NCBI RefSeq assembly: GCF_001766675.1
Contig: NZ_MJLT01000001.1
Span: 434,001-498,000, forward strand
Source: Arthrobacter sp. SW1
Lineage (GTDB): Bacteria > Actinomycetota > Actinomycetes > Actinomycetales > Micrococcaceae
Direction of reading: 5' to 3'
Length of the DNA stretch: 64,000 nucleotides
Positions within the stretch are counted from its first letter, which is position 1; each line of letters opens with the position of its first letter. Below are positions 17,182 through 27,481 of this stretch, one piece after another. A program made the translations under genes and the position numbers. The notes under the pieces were generated by a model. That model did no database searches, had not been told where the DNA came from, and saw only the letters and a list, made by a program, of their open reading frames with translations.

Positions 17182-18135
17182 TCAGCCTTTCCGCTTCTTG
17201 ATCTCTTCGGTTGCCTGCGGAAGGACCTTGAAGAGGTCGCCGATGATGCCGAAGTCGGCGATCTCGAACACCGGGGACTCGGCATCCTTGTTGATGGCGA
17301 CGATCACCTTGGAGGTCTGCATGCCGGCCTTCTGCTGAATGGCGCCGGAAATGCCCGCCGAGATGTACAGCTGGGGCGAAACGGTCTTGCCCGTCTGGCC
17401 CACCTGGTAATCGTGTCCGATCCAGCCGGCGTCCGTTGCCGCGCGGGAGGCACCGACGGCGCCGCCCAGGGCATCGGCGAGGGCCTCGACCGGGCCGAAG
17501 TCGCCGTCGACACCGCGGCCGCCGGCCACGACGACGCGCGCTTCGGTCAGTTCCGGACGGCCGGTGGCGGGGCGTTCGCTGCGGGCAGTGATGCGCGCGG
17601 CGGTCGCGGCGGCATCCGCGGGTACCTCGACCGTGACGGTTTCCGGAGCGCCCGCGGCGGGAGCCTCGGCGACGTCGACGCTGTTGGGCTTGACGGTCAG
17701 GACGGCGACGGCGGTACGCGCCTTCGCGGTGGTGGTGTACGCGCCGGCCAGGACGGACTTGTGGGCGGTTCCGTCGGCGTCAACGCCCACGACGTCGGTG
17801 ATCACGCCGGCGTTCAGCTTCACGCCGAGCCGCGCGGCGATTTCCTTGCCGTCGGCGGAGTTTTCCAGCAGCACGGTGTCCGCGCCGGAGGCGGCGACGG
17901 CGGCGGCGAGGTAAGCGGCCTTCGGCGCCACGAGGTACCCGTCCAGGTCGGTGGCCGAGGGGCGGTAGATCGCTGCGGCGCCGTGCGCGGCGATGGAGGC
18001 CGCGACGTCGTCGTTCAGCTCGCCGTTGAAAGCCACCGCGCTCTCGCCCAGCGAACGGGCGATGGTGAGCAGCTCAAGGCTGCTCTTCTTCAGCGCGCCG
18101 CCCGGGTTGTCAATGAAAACAAGTGCTTTTGCCAT
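17182..18135 (-). CDS. etfA: Electron transfer flavoprotein alpha subunit
   Basis: EtfA binds the FAD of the heterodimeric ETF, which takes electrons from acyl-CoA dehydrogenases and passes them to the quinone pool. The 317 residues have the N-terminal Rossmann-like domain and the conserved C-terminal FAD domain, recognisable by GRGV (about 210), TDAGWIGHDYQVGQTGKTV, YISAGISGAIQ and IVAINKD. The ATG lies 15 bases after the etfB stop. An acyl-CoA dehydrogenase encoded at 24225-25370 is a plausible electron donor. Confidence 0.96.
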   Translation of the reverse strand: MAKALVFIDNPGGALKKSSLELLTIARSLGESAVAFNGELNDDVAASIAAHGAAAIYRPSATDLDGYLVAPKAAYLAAAVAASGADTVLLENSADGKEIAARLGVKLNAGVITDVVGVDADGTAHKSVLAGAYTTTAKARTAVAVLTVKPNSVDVAEAPAAGAPETVTVEVPADAAATAARITARSERPATGRPELTEARVVVAGGRGVDGDFGPVEALADALGGAVGASRAATDAGWIGHDYQVGQTGKTVSPQLYISAGISGAIQQKAGMQTSKVIVAINKDAESPVFEIADFGIIGDLFKVLPQATEEIKKRKG

Positions 18136-18150
18136 GTGTCTTGGGTCCTC

Positions 18151-18942
18151 TTAGAGCAGCTTCTGTGCGGCCAGGAAGTCAACCAGCTTGATGCCGGCGT
18201 CGCCTTCGTCCGTGATGATGGTGCCGGCGGTACGCGGCGGGCGGGCAGCAGCGGTTTCGACGACGGTCAGGGAACCGGCAGCTCCGACCTGGCTGGCGTC
18301 GATGCCGATGTCGGACAGCGCCAGGGTGGTGATCTTCTTCTTCTTGGCGGCCAGGATGCCCTTGAAGTTCGGGTAGCGGGGCTCGTTGATCTGGTCCGTC
18401 ACCGAGACGACGGCAGGCAACGTGGCTTCGACGGTGTCGGAGTGGCCGTCGCCGTCGCGGCGCGCGGTCAGCGTGCTGCCGTTCAGTTCCAGCGCCGAGG
18501 CGAAGGTGATCTGCGGAAGGCCGAGGCGCTCGGCCAGCTGGGCCGGGACCAGGGAGGTTTCGCCGTCGGTGGAAGCCATGCCGGTCAGTACCAGGTCCAC
18601 CGGGCCGAGGTAGCGGATGGCCGCGGCCAGGGCGAGAGATGTGGCGGCAGCATCGGAGCCGGCCAGCGCGTCATCGCTGAGGTGCACGCCCGAGCTGGCA
18701 CCGATCTGCAGGGACTTCTTGACGGAGTTCACGGCTCCGGCCGGGCCCATGCTCAAGGCAATGACTTCGTTGCCTGCCTTGGCACCGCCGCGGGCTTCGC
18801 TCAGCTGCAACGCGGCCTCGAGGGCGTATTCGTCCAGTTCCGAGAGGATGCTTTCGTCACGGTCAACGGTGTTTCCCTGGCCCGTGAGGTGTCGGTCGAA
18901 CTGCGCGTCAGGGACGTGCTTGACCAGAACGACAATCTTCAA
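18151..18942 (-). CDS. etfB: Electron transfer flavoprotein beta subunit
   Basis: EtfB is the partner of EtfA and carries the structural AMP. The 263-residue product starts with KIVVLVKHVPDAQF and contains IGASSGVHLSD, TGMASTDGETSLVP and the C-terminal motif PRYPNFKGILAAKKK, all family hallmarks. I place the start at the TTG codon 18942 (LKIVVLV), where the family begins and a GGAAGAG ribosome site lies just upstream; the longer open frame adds residues without similarity. It is the first gene of the etfB-etfA-PIG-L operon. Confidence 0.95.
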   Translation of the reverse strand: MKIVVLVKHVPDAQFDRHLTGQGNTVDRDESILSELDEYALEAALQLSEARGGAKAGNEVIALSMGPAGAVNSVKKSLQIGASSGVHLSDDALAGSDAAATSLALAAAIRYLGPVDLVLTGMASTDGETSLVPAQLAERLGLPQITFASALELNGSTLTARRDGDGHSDTVEATLPAVVSVTDQINEPRYPNFKGILAAKKKKITTLALSDIGIDASQVGAAGSLTVVETAAARPPRTAGTIITDEGDAGIKLVDFLAAQKLL

Positions 18943-19121
18943 TGTCTCTTCCACTGTGTTCGAGGCAGCCTTCCTTGCTTGAGGATGGCCAGCGGCGGGG
19001 CGCATGGCCATGGGTGCCCGGCTCGCGGGCTTCGTCCTAGCTAAGCATATTGCGGCGCAATCCGGAGCGCCTGCGTTAACGCCTGTTGCGGAGCCAGCCG
19101 CAGGACGCCCCGGCAGCACAC

Positions 19122-19157
19122 GGAAGCGGGCGGCACCGGATGGTGCCGCCCGCTTCC
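19122..19157. terminator. Strong hairpin after the HtrA gene
   Basis: A perfect 16-base stem (GGAAGCGGGCGGCACC) with a GGAT loop lies 10 bases beyond the stop of the leftward HtrA-type gene. There is no T-run, as is common for actinobacterial terminators. Confidence 0.65.
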
Positions 19158-19166
19158 CGCCTTGCC

Positions 19167-20828
<1,662 letters not shown>

Positions 20829-21174
20829 GGGACTTCCTTTCGTCTTCGTCTGCACTTAACTATGGCGGCTCTTGCTGGAGCAAAATCGGATGTTTGCTGT
20901 GAGCTTGCTGGACGCTGGTTCCTGGTTGCCGGGTTCGGCCGGGCGGCTTCACCGAAGCCACGGGAAAACCGCTTCAACGCCGGGCATTCGGGCTTTTCTC
21001 CGGGTTTCGCTGGCGGCATATTCGGCGCTGTGGACGGTCTTCGGGGTGCACCATAGAATCAAATGGAATTGCCACAGCGACCTGCGGCTATACAAACCAT
21101 GCGTGGGGGCGCTGCTGCATTCTGTGACGATTGGTCCGGCTTGGGCCAGTCGCAGACGTGCTGAAGGGTTGCGC
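20829..21174. other. Divergent intergenic region holding the TPM-gene promoter
   Basis: These 346 bases lie between the HtrA-type gene and the TPM-domain gene. An open frame continues through the right part into the TPM gene, but it has no homology or signal peptide, so I treat it as non-coding. It holds the predicted promoter at 21031-21059. I see no promoter I can defend for the leftward gene. Confidence 0.45.
21031..21059 (+). promoter_or_regulatory. Predicted sigma-70-type promoter of the TPM-PspA unit
   Basis: TGGACG (21031-21036) and TAGAAT (21054-21059) are spaced by exactly 17 bases, matching TTGACA/TATAAT at four and five of six positions. Transcription would begin near 21066, leaving a leader of about 109 bases before the ATG. 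Confidence 0.45.
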
Positions 21175-23241
21175 ATGCGGTCACTGTTGAAACGAGTCCT
21201 TGCCGTCGCTGGCCTGACCGGGATGCTGGCCTTTCCGGCCGCTGCCGCGTGGGCCGAGAGCCCGGTGACGCTGGATCCGGCGAGCAAGATCGTCGATTCC
21301 GCCGGCGTACTCGGCGGCAAGAAGTCCGAGGTCCAGGACGCCATCAAAAAGCTCGGAAGTGAGCACTCCTTGGTGCTGCACGTTGTCACTGTCAAGAAGT
21401 TCGAAAATCCGAGCAACCGTGAGGCCTGGACGGACGAGGTGGCGGAAAAAGCGGGCCTTGGGCCCAACGCCTTGATCTTCGCCGTTGCCACTGACGCCCG
21501 GCAGTACATCCTAAACAAGGGCGGTACCAAGCTCACGGAGTCCCAGATCGAGACGATCAAGAGCAAGGCCATCGGCCCGCAGCTCTCCAAGGGAGACTAC
21601 GCGCAGGCCGCCATTGACGCCGCGTCCGCCATCGGCGATGCCGCCGGCGGGGGCAAGGGAGAGGTCCCCGGCAGCGGCGGTTCCGGTGCTGCCGTATTGG
21701 TTGGCGCGGGAGTTGTTGCCGCAGGCGGTGTGGGCACCTACCTCTACCTGCGCAACCGGCGCAAGAAGCAGGGCCAGGGAGCCATCGCTTCAGGCGGTGA
21801 AACGTACACGCCGGAGCAAGGCCAGCCCGATCCCCTGGCATCGATGAGCATCGAGGAACTCCGCCGCAAGAGCGGCTCCCTCTTGATCGAAGCGGATGAC
21901 GCCATCAAGTCCAGCGAGCAGGAGCTCGGCTTCGCCCAGGCGCAATACGGTGATTCCGCCGTCGGGAACTTCACCAAGGCGCTTCAGGAAGCCAAGGGCC
22001 ACATGACGGAGTCCTTCAAGCTGCAGCAGCAGCTTGACGACCATATCCCGGACACCGAGGAACAGCAGCGCAGCTGGCTGGGTGAAATCATCCGCCGCTC
22101 GGAAGCGGCCCTCGCCTCGCTTCGCGAGCAGAAAGCCGATTTCGACTCCCTCCGCGAACTCGAGAAGAACGCGCCGCAGGCCTTGGCAACGATCGGCAGC
22201 GGCGCCCGCGAAGCGGAGGCCAAGATCGCCAGTGCAGAACAGTCCCTGGAGAACCTCCGTGCTAAATACGCCGAGAGCGCCCTGACCCAGGTGGCGGACA
22301 ACATCACGCAGGCGAAGGAACGCCTCGCGTTCGTCCACAACGCCGAGAAGACGGCGAGCGAAAAGCTCGCCTCCGGTGAAGGCAGCCTCGCCGCCGTAGC
22401 CGTTCGCGCCGCAGAAGAGGGGCTGCACCAGACCAACGTCCTGCTGGACGCGATCTCCAAGCTCTCCGGCAGCCTCGACGAGGCGCGCACCGCGCTGGAA
22501 TCCGCGGTGGTGGACACCAGCCAGGACCTGGCACAGGCCAAGGCCATGATCCAGTCCGGGGCGCACCCCGAGCTGACCGGTCCCGTGGCCGGCGTTGAAT
22601 CCGCACTGGCGCAGGTGAAGGCCGAGATCCGATCCGGCAAGATCGACCCCATCGCCACGCTGGACAAGGTGGAGAAGGCGCACCAGGCTCTCGACCAGTC
22701 CCTCGGCGGCATCCGCGACCAGCAGGAGCAGTCCCGCCGTGCGCAGGCTTCGCTGCAGCAGACCATCATGGCTGCCCAGGCACAGATCAGCGCCACCTCG
22801 GACTACATCACCGCCCGCCGCGGCGGTGTCGGTACCGAGGCCCGCACCCGCCTCGCCGAGGCGCAACGGAACCTGGACTACGCACTCTCCATTTCCCGGA
22901 ACGATCCCGTGACCGCTTTGGCCTATGCGCAGCAGGCCCACGCGCTGGCGGCGCAGGCCGCCCAAGTGGCGCAGTCCGACGTCGAGCAGTTCGGCGGCTA
23001 CGCCAACCAGGGCTACAACAGCGGCGGCATGTTCGGCGGCGGTGGTGGCGGCGGCCTGGGCGGCGCCATCCTGGGCGGCATCCTCATCAACTCCATCTTC
23101 AACAGCGGCGGAGGCGGCTGGGGCGGCGGTCACAACGACGGCGGTGACGGCGGCGGCTTCTTCGGAGGCGGCGGCGACGGCGGAGGCTGGGGTGGCGGCG
23201 GCGACTGGGGCGGCGATTCCGGTGGCGGCGGCGACTTCTAG
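21175..23241 (+). CDS. TPM-domain membrane protein with long coiled coil and Gly-rich tail
   Basis: The 688-residue product has four parts. A signal peptide covers residues 1-28 (ending AAAAWA). A TPM domain, as in YgcG-like proteins, spans about 30-152 outside the membrane (LDPASKIVDSAGVLGG, FAVATDARQYIL). A transmembrane segment at about 170-192 is followed by the basic stop-transfer RNRRKKQ. A very long cytoplasmic helical, coiled-coil region runs from about 215 to 600, and the tail is a low-complexity Gly/Trp/Asp-rich stretch of about 70 residues. The ATG at 21175 has GAAGGG upstream. pspA starts 100 bases downstream on the same strand, so the pair probably forms one envelope-stress unit. 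Whether the cytoplasmic coiled coil contacts PspA is inference. Confidence 0.85.
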   Translation: MRSLLKRVLAVAGLTGMLAFPAAAAWAESPVTLDPASKIVDSAGVLGGKKSEVQDAIKKLGSEHSLVLHVVTVKKFENPSNREAWTDEVAEKAGLGPNALIFAVATDARQYILNKGGTKLTESQIETIKSKAIGPQLSKGDYAQAAIDAASAIGDAAGGGKGEVPGSGGSGAAVLVGAGVVAAGGVGTYLYLRNRRKKQGQGAIASGGETYTPEQGQPDPLASMSIEELRRKSGSLLIEADDAIKSSEQELGFAQAQYGDSAVGNFTKALQEAKGHMTESFKLQQQLDDHIPDTEEQQRSWLGEIIRRSEAALASLREQKADFDSLRELEKNAPQALATIGSGAREAEAKIASAEQSLENLRAKYAESALTQVADNITQAKERLAFVHNAEKTASEKLASGEGSLAAVAVRAAEEGLHQTNVLLDAISKLSGSLDEARTALESAVVDTSQDLAQAKAMIQSGAHPELTGPVAGVESALAQVKAEIRSGKIDPIATLDKVEKAHQALDQSLGGIRDQQEQSRRAQASLQQTIMAAQAQISATSDYITARRGGVGTEARTRLAEAQRNLDYALSISRNDPVTALAYAQQAHALAAQAAQVAQSDVEQFGGYANQGYNSGGMFGGGGGGGLGGAILGGILINSIFNSGGGGWGGGHNDGGDGGGFFGGGGDGGGWGGGGDWGGDSGGGGDF

Positions 23242-23341
23242 CCAACAAAGACTAGGCGGGGCACCTGCCCCACGTAGAAGCGGTACAACAACTGATCACT
23301 GGATTCAGTGAAACCCACTGAGCAGGACGAAAGGCAACACC

Positions 23342-24130
23342 ATGGTTAAGCAGTCCATTTTCGGCAGGATCGCACAGCTCGCCAAGGCGAACATCAATGC
23401 CTTGCTCGACCAGGCTGAGGATCCGCAGAAGATGCTGGACCAGATGGTCCGTGACTACACGAACAACATTGCCGAGGCAGAGTCCGCGGTGGCCCAGACG
23501 ATCGGCAACCTGCGCATGCTCCAGGCCGACTACAACGAGGACATCAAGAACGCCCAGGACTGGGGCAACAAGGCCCTCGCCGCGTCCCGCAAGGCCGATG
23601 AATACCGCGCTGCCGGAGACACCGCCGATGCCGAGAAGTTCGACAACCTGGCCAAGGTGGCCATCCAGCGCCAAATCACTGCCGAAAGCGAAGCCAAGGC
23701 AGCGGAGCCGAACATCGCCTCGCAGACCGAGGTGGTGGACCGCCTCAAGGCCGGCCTGGACCAGATGAAGAACAAGCTCAACCAGCTCACCGCCAAGCGC
23801 AACGAACTGGTGGCCCGCTCCAAGACCGCCGCTGCGCAGTCCCAGGTGCACGACGCCCTCAAGAGCATCGACATCATGGATCCCACCAGCGAGGTTGGCC
23901 GCTTCGAAGAAAAGATCCGCCGCGAAGAAGCCAAGGTCCTCGGACAGCAGGAACTCGCCGCATCCAGCCTCGACGCGCAGTTCAACCAGCTTGAGGACCT
24001 CGGCGAGCAGAGCGAGATCGAAGCCCGCCTTGCGGCGCTGAAGTCCGGCGGTTCGACGGCGGCCATCGGCAGCGGCTCGGCAGCACCCGCCACCCCGGCC
24101 ATCAACGAAGCGGACTTCGACAAGCTCTAA
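23342..24130 (+). CDS. pspA: PspA/IM30 family membrane-stress protein
   Basis: The 262-residue protein is almost entirely helical, like PspA, Vipp1 and LiaH, which polymerise on the inner membrane to repair or stabilise it. It begins with the short amphipathic N-terminal helix (SIFGRIAQLAKANINALLDQ) followed by DPQKMLDQMVRDY, a strongly conserved family signature. Helical hairpins extend to about residue 230. A short Ala/Gly/Ser linker leads to a terminal acidic motif (NEADFDKL). It follows the TPM-domain gene and ends before a bidirectional terminator. There is no pspBC or sigma-54 promoter, so its regulation differs from E. coli. Confidence 0.95.
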   Translation: MVKQSIFGRIAQLAKANINALLDQAEDPQKMLDQMVRDYTNNIAEAESAVAQTIGNLRMLQADYNEDIKNAQDWGNKALAASRKADEYRAAGDTADAEKFDNLAKVAIQRQITAESEAKAAEPNIASQTEVVDRLKAGLDQMKNKLNQLTAKRNELVARSKTAAAQSQVHDALKSIDIMDPTSEVGRFEEKIRREEAKVLGQQELAASSLDAQFNQLEDLGEQSEIEARLAALKSGGSTAAIGSGSAAPATPAINEADFDKL

Positions 24131-24153
24131 GCCCGCCCACCGGCGATAGACCA

Positions 24154-24195
24154 AGAGCCCGGTTCCCGGTCCGAAAGGACGGGGAACCGGGCTCT
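24154..24195. terminator. Bidirectional hairpin terminator between pspA and acyl-CoA dehydrogenase gene
   Basis: A 14-base stem (AGAGCCCGGTTCCC) closes a loop that itself can pair (GTCC-GAAA-GGAC). It lies between two convergent genes and can serve both. Confidence 0.7.
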
Positions 24196-24224
24196 CGCCG
24201 TTTCAGGCACGCATCCGGCCGCGC

Positions 24225-25370
24225 TTAGCCTCGTTTCGCTTCCACCGCCATGCGGCCGATGATGAGCTGCATGATCTCGTTGCTGCCTTCCAGGATCTGG
24301 TGGACACGGAGGTCCCGCAGGATCTTCTCCAGGCCGTACTCGGAAAGATAGCCGTAGCCGCCGTGCAACTGGACGGCTTTGTTGGCTACGTTGAAGCCGG
24401 CATCGGTGGCCACCCGCTTGGCCATGGCGCACAGGCGGACGGTGTCCGGCGCTCCCCTTTCCAGGGCGTCAGCTGCCCGCAGGAGCAGGGTCCGGGCGGT
24501 TTCCAGCTCGGTGTCCATGTCCGCGATGTCGAACAGGAGCGCCTGCTGCTTGATGAGCGGGCCGCCGAATGCGGAGCGGCCGCTCAGGTAGGCGATGGAT
24601 TTCTCCATCGCTGCCTGGCCACCGCCAAGCGAACAGGCCCCGATGTTCAGCCGCCCGCCGTTCAGGCCCTTCATCGCAATGGCGAAGCCGCCGCCTTCCT
24701 CCCCCAGCATGTTGGCGGCAGGCACCCTGACTCCGTCGAAAATGACCTGGCGGGTGGGCTGGGCGTTCCAGCCCATCTTCTTTTCGTTGGGCCCGAAGGA
24801 CAGGCCCGGTGCCTCACCCGGGACCAGGAAGGCCGTGATGCCGTGGCTGCCCGAATCCGAGGTGCGGGCCATCACGATGTACACCCCGGCGGCCCCGGCC
24901 CCGGAGATGAACTGCTTGGTGCCCGTCAAAAGGTAATCGTCGCCGTCGCGCACGGCCTTGGTGGTGAGCGCCGCGGCGTCGGAACCCGCGCCCGGCTCGG
25001 TGAGGCAGTAGCTGCCCAGGATTTCCATGGAGGCGAGCTGCGGTACCCAGGCGGCCCGCTGCTCCTCGTTTCCGAAGGCATCCACCATCCAGGCCACCAT
25101 GTTGTGGATGGAGATGTAGGCGGCGATGCTCGGGTCCGCCTTGGAGAGCTCCTCGAAGATCAGCACGGCGTCCATCCGGCCAAGTCCGGAGCCGCCGAAT
25201 TCCTCGCCGACGTAGATGCCGCCCATGCCCAGCCCGCCGGCTTCCTTCAGCACGTCCACGGGGAAGTGTTTCTGTTCGTCCCATTCAGCCGCGTGCGGGG
25301 CGATCGCTGTTGCCGCGAAGTCGCGCACCATTTCCACTACTGCCTGCTGCTCTTCGTTGAGCTCGAACAT
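24225..25370 (-). CDS. Acyl-CoA dehydrogenase (short/branched-chain, isobutyryl-CoA type)
   Basis: This 381-residue FAD enzyme oxidises an acyl-CoA at the alpha-beta bond and passes electrons to ETF. Family hallmarks are YCLTEPGAGSDAAAL (FAD/substrate loop), KQFISGAGAAGVY, QLHGGYGYL and a C-terminal ILEGSNEIMQLIIGR that contains the probable catalytic Glu. The sequence most resembles isobutyryl-CoA/short-chain branched dehydrogenases, suggesting valine catabolism, but the substrate is not proven. The ATG at 25370 has AAGGAG five bases upstream. A cytochrome b-like gene lies 40 bases upstream on the same strand and may share the transcript. Confidence 0.94.
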   Translation of the reverse strand: MFELNEEQQAVVEMVRDFAATAIAPHAAEWDEQKHFPVDVLKEAGGLGMGGIYVGEEFGGSGLGRMDAVLIFEELSKADPSIAAYISIHNMVAWMVDAFGNEEQRAAWVPQLASMEILGSYCLTEPGAGSDAAALTTKAVRDGDDYLLTGTKQFISGAGAAGVYIVMARTSDSGSHGITAFLVPGEAPGLSFGPNEKKMGWNAQPTRQVIFDGVRVPAANMLGEEGGGFAIAMKGLNGGRLNIGACSLGGGQAAMEKSIAYLSGRSAFGGPLIKQQALLFDIADMDTELETARTLLLRAADALERGAPDTVRLCAMAKRVATDAGFNVANKAVQLHGGYGYLSEYGLEKILRDLRVHQILEGSNEIMQLIIGRMAVEAKRG

Positions 25371-25410
25371 GCGCACTCCTTATCCGGGTTGGCCGGCTGT
25401 TTGCCAGGTG

Positions 25411-26340
25411 CTATTTACTGACCTTCCCCGTCAAGGATGCGATGGGGCGAAGGAACAGGGGCCTGGCCAGGAACCAGGCAGCCACGATCACGGCAAGTGA
25501 TGCGGCGAAGATACCGAAACCGATCCAGTTCTCGTCGGTGCTGCCGCCGTACATGTGGTTCAGGTTGCGCAGTGCGCCGGTAGCCAGCACGAGAGTGATG
25601 TGCACGAACGTGAACAGCACGAAGTAGATCATCACCGGGAAATGCACGGCGCGGGCGAACTCGATCGGGTAGATCTTGTTGACCGCAGCCTTCTTGGGCC
25701 AGGCCGAGGAGGTGCGCAGGCCGGTGATGATGGCCAGCGGCGCGGCGATGAACACCGTGGCGAAGTACGTCAGGAGCTGGAGGGCGTTGTAGTTGACCCA
25801 GCCGTCCTCAACGGGCCAGTTCAGGGACAGGTACTGGATGCCTGCGGAGACCGCGTTGGGGAAGACATCCCAGCTGGTGGGCACGATCCTCACCCAGTGG
25901 CCAGTGGCGAAAAGCAGGATGATGAACACAACGCCGTTGAGCACCCAGAGAGCGTCCAGGGTGAGGTGGAACCACAGGTCCAGGCTCATCTTGGTGGGCG
26001 CGTTCCTGGTGCGGATCAGGCCCTTGTTGTTCCGGGTCCAATAGGCCGGAGGGCGCTTGGCCGTGCGGACCTGCCAGCCGGAGCGGACGATGAGCACCAG
26101 GAAGAACATGTTGAAGAAGTGCTGCCAGCTGAGCCAGACAGGGAATCCTACGGGCGCGCCTTCCGGGAGCTCCGAATGGCCGGGGTAGTCATGCAGGAAC
26201 GACTGTCCGGCGGTGGTGCCCGTGAACCATTTGGCCAGCAGCACGAGCAGCAGAAGCAGCAGCAGGGCGGCGGAAACGGCCACGGCGGGCCGGAACCATT
26301 TGCTTTGCTTGACTGACGGCTTCTTGGTGGGGGCGGACAT
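25411..26340 (-). CDS. Cytochrome b-like integral membrane protein
   Basis: The 309-residue product has about five or six transmembrane segments, the first at residues 17-38. Histidines lie in several segments (WQHFFNMFFLVLIV, DLWFHLTLDAL, FARAVHFPVM, FTFVHITLVLATG), as in di-heme b-type cytochromes of the formate dehydrogenase, hydrogenase or molybdopterin-reductase partner families. It presumably carries electrons within the membrane. No catalytic molybdoenzyme subunit is encoded nearby, so its partner is unknown. I prefer the start MSAPTKKPSV at 26340; an upstream in-frame ATG at 26373 is less likely. It precedes the acyl-CoA dehydrogenase gene by 40 bases. Confidence 0.78.
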   Translation of the reverse strand: MSAPTKKPSVKQSKWFRPAVAVSAALLLLLLLVLLAKWFTGTTAGQSFLHDYPGHSELPEGAPVGFPVWLSWQHFFNMFFLVLIVRSGWQVRTAKRPPAYWTRNNKGLIRTRNAPTKMSLDLWFHLTLDALWVLNGVVFIILLFATGHWVRIVPTSWDVFPNAVSAGIQYLSLNWPVEDGWVNYNALQLLTYFATVFIAAPLAIITGLRTSSAWPKKAAVNKIYPIEFARAVHFPVMIYFVLFTFVHITLVLATGALRNLNHMYGGSTDENWIGFGIFAASLAVIVAAWFLARPLFLRPIASLTGKVSK

Positions 26341-26518
26341 CTTCGCAGACACCTCTCGGGGGAACTTTCGCAATCACGGACGCATCAAGCTAACAGGCTT
26401 TCGCCCGCCGCAGCCAACGCCTGTTACGCCAGCATTCGCTTGCGGCCCTCGGACGCTCCCGACGGCGGCTTCCAGCTGCCGTCCGGGCGTCCTGAACCGA
26501 GAATACTAGGAAATCCAA

Positions 26519-27352
26519 CTATTCACCATGGGCGCGCACGCCGTCGAAGAAGGCAGTCAATTCTCCACCCAGCAGTTCCGGTGCCACGACGGGCGCGAAG
26601 TGGCCGGCGCCCTCCAGTTCGCGGACCTCCCCGCGGGCCACATGCTCCGCCAGGTACCGGGCGGACTCCCGTACAAACGCGGGGTGGGTGGTGCGTGTTC
26701 CCCACAAGGCGAGCACCGGGGCGGACACCTTGGCGAGCCGGCCGGCGTCGTACATTCTCGGTCCTTCCGCCGTCGCGTTCTGCTGGAAATACCGCAGCAT
26801 GGCAGGGATGCTGCGCCCCCACTGCTCATGGAAATCCGGAGGCAGCGCCGCGTGTTCAGCGTCGTTGATGACGTACGGGGCGAAGGACCGCGCGGCATCC
26901 GCCAGGTTCCCGACGACGGCGGGCGCGGCCGCGCGCTCGATGGCGGCTCCCAGCGCGGCCAGCTCGCCAGGCCCGGCCACCGTGGGAATGTAGCCTTCGA
27001 AGATGGCCACGGCGGCTACGGAGGAGCTCTGCGCGGCAGCACCGAGAACGGCTTCGATGCCCGACCAACCCAGCAGGTACACGGGCGCGCCGACCATGTC
27101 GATGAACGCCACCAGGTCTTCGACAAGCCGGCCGGCGGTGTGATCGGGATTGTCGCCGGACAGGCCCCGCCCGCGGGTGCTGGGTGTGTAGCAGGTGAAC
27201 CGCCCGGAGAGCTGCGGCACGAGGGCCTCGTAGGCGACTTCGCCGTCGCCCCATCCGCCGTGGACAAGCACGAGCGGTGGCCCCTCTCCCCGGACACGCC
27301 CGACAATTTCCGTGCCATCGGCGGAGATGGCCACTTGCACTTTGTCTTTCAT
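26519..27352 (-). CDS. Alpha/beta hydrolase
   Basis: The 277-residue protein has the alpha/beta-hydrolase fold: the oxyanion region LVLVHGGWGDG (residues 27-37), a nucleophile elbow LLGWSGIEA with Ser97, and the C-terminal catalytic His in EGAGHFAPV. The elbow is G-W-S-G-I rather than the usual G-x-S-x-G, and the position after the serine is occupied by Gly then Ile. The fold assignment is safe, but the substrate is unknown. The ATG at 27352 has AAGGAG six bases upstream. A LuxR-family regulator gene ends 130 bases upstream on the same strand, with a 6-base inverted repeat between them, so the hydrolase may be its target. Confidence 0.88.
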   Translation of the reverse strand: MKDKVQVAISADGTEIVGRVRGEGPPLVLVHGGWGDGEVAYEALVPQLSGRFTCYTPSTRGRGLSGDNPDHTAGRLVEDLVAFIDMVGAPVYLLGWSGIEAVLGAAAQSSSVAAVAIFEGYIPTVAGPGELAALGAAIERAAAPAVVGNLADAARSFAPYVINDAEHAALPPDFHEQWGRSIPAMLRYFQQNATAEGPRMYDAGRLAKVSAPVLALWGTRTTHPAFVRESARYLAEHVARGEVRELEGAGHFAPVVAPELLGGELTAFFDGVRAHGE

Positions 27353-27459
27353 GATCCGCTCCTTGCGTGGAGGCACCGTGTTTCGGTGCTCTACCTCCGA
27401 CGGTAGGGAGCGCGGGGTCGCGCCGGCATCGGCAAAAGCGGCCACCTTCGCGGCATCAG

Positions 27460-27477
27460 CTACGCAAAAGCGCGTAG
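27460..27477. promoter_or_regulatory. Inverted repeat upstream of the hydrolase gene
   Basis: CTACGC and GCGTAG flank six bases (AAAAGC), 108 bases before the hydrolase ATG and just beyond the LuxR-type gene stop. It could be the regulator's binding site or a weak hairpin; nothing else supports either. Confidence 0.3.
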
Positions 27478-27481
27478 GGCC

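Noticed and set aside
20872..21174. N-terminal extension of the TPM-domain protein
   Set aside because: It lacks similarity and would bury the clear signal peptide that starts at the ATG at 21175.
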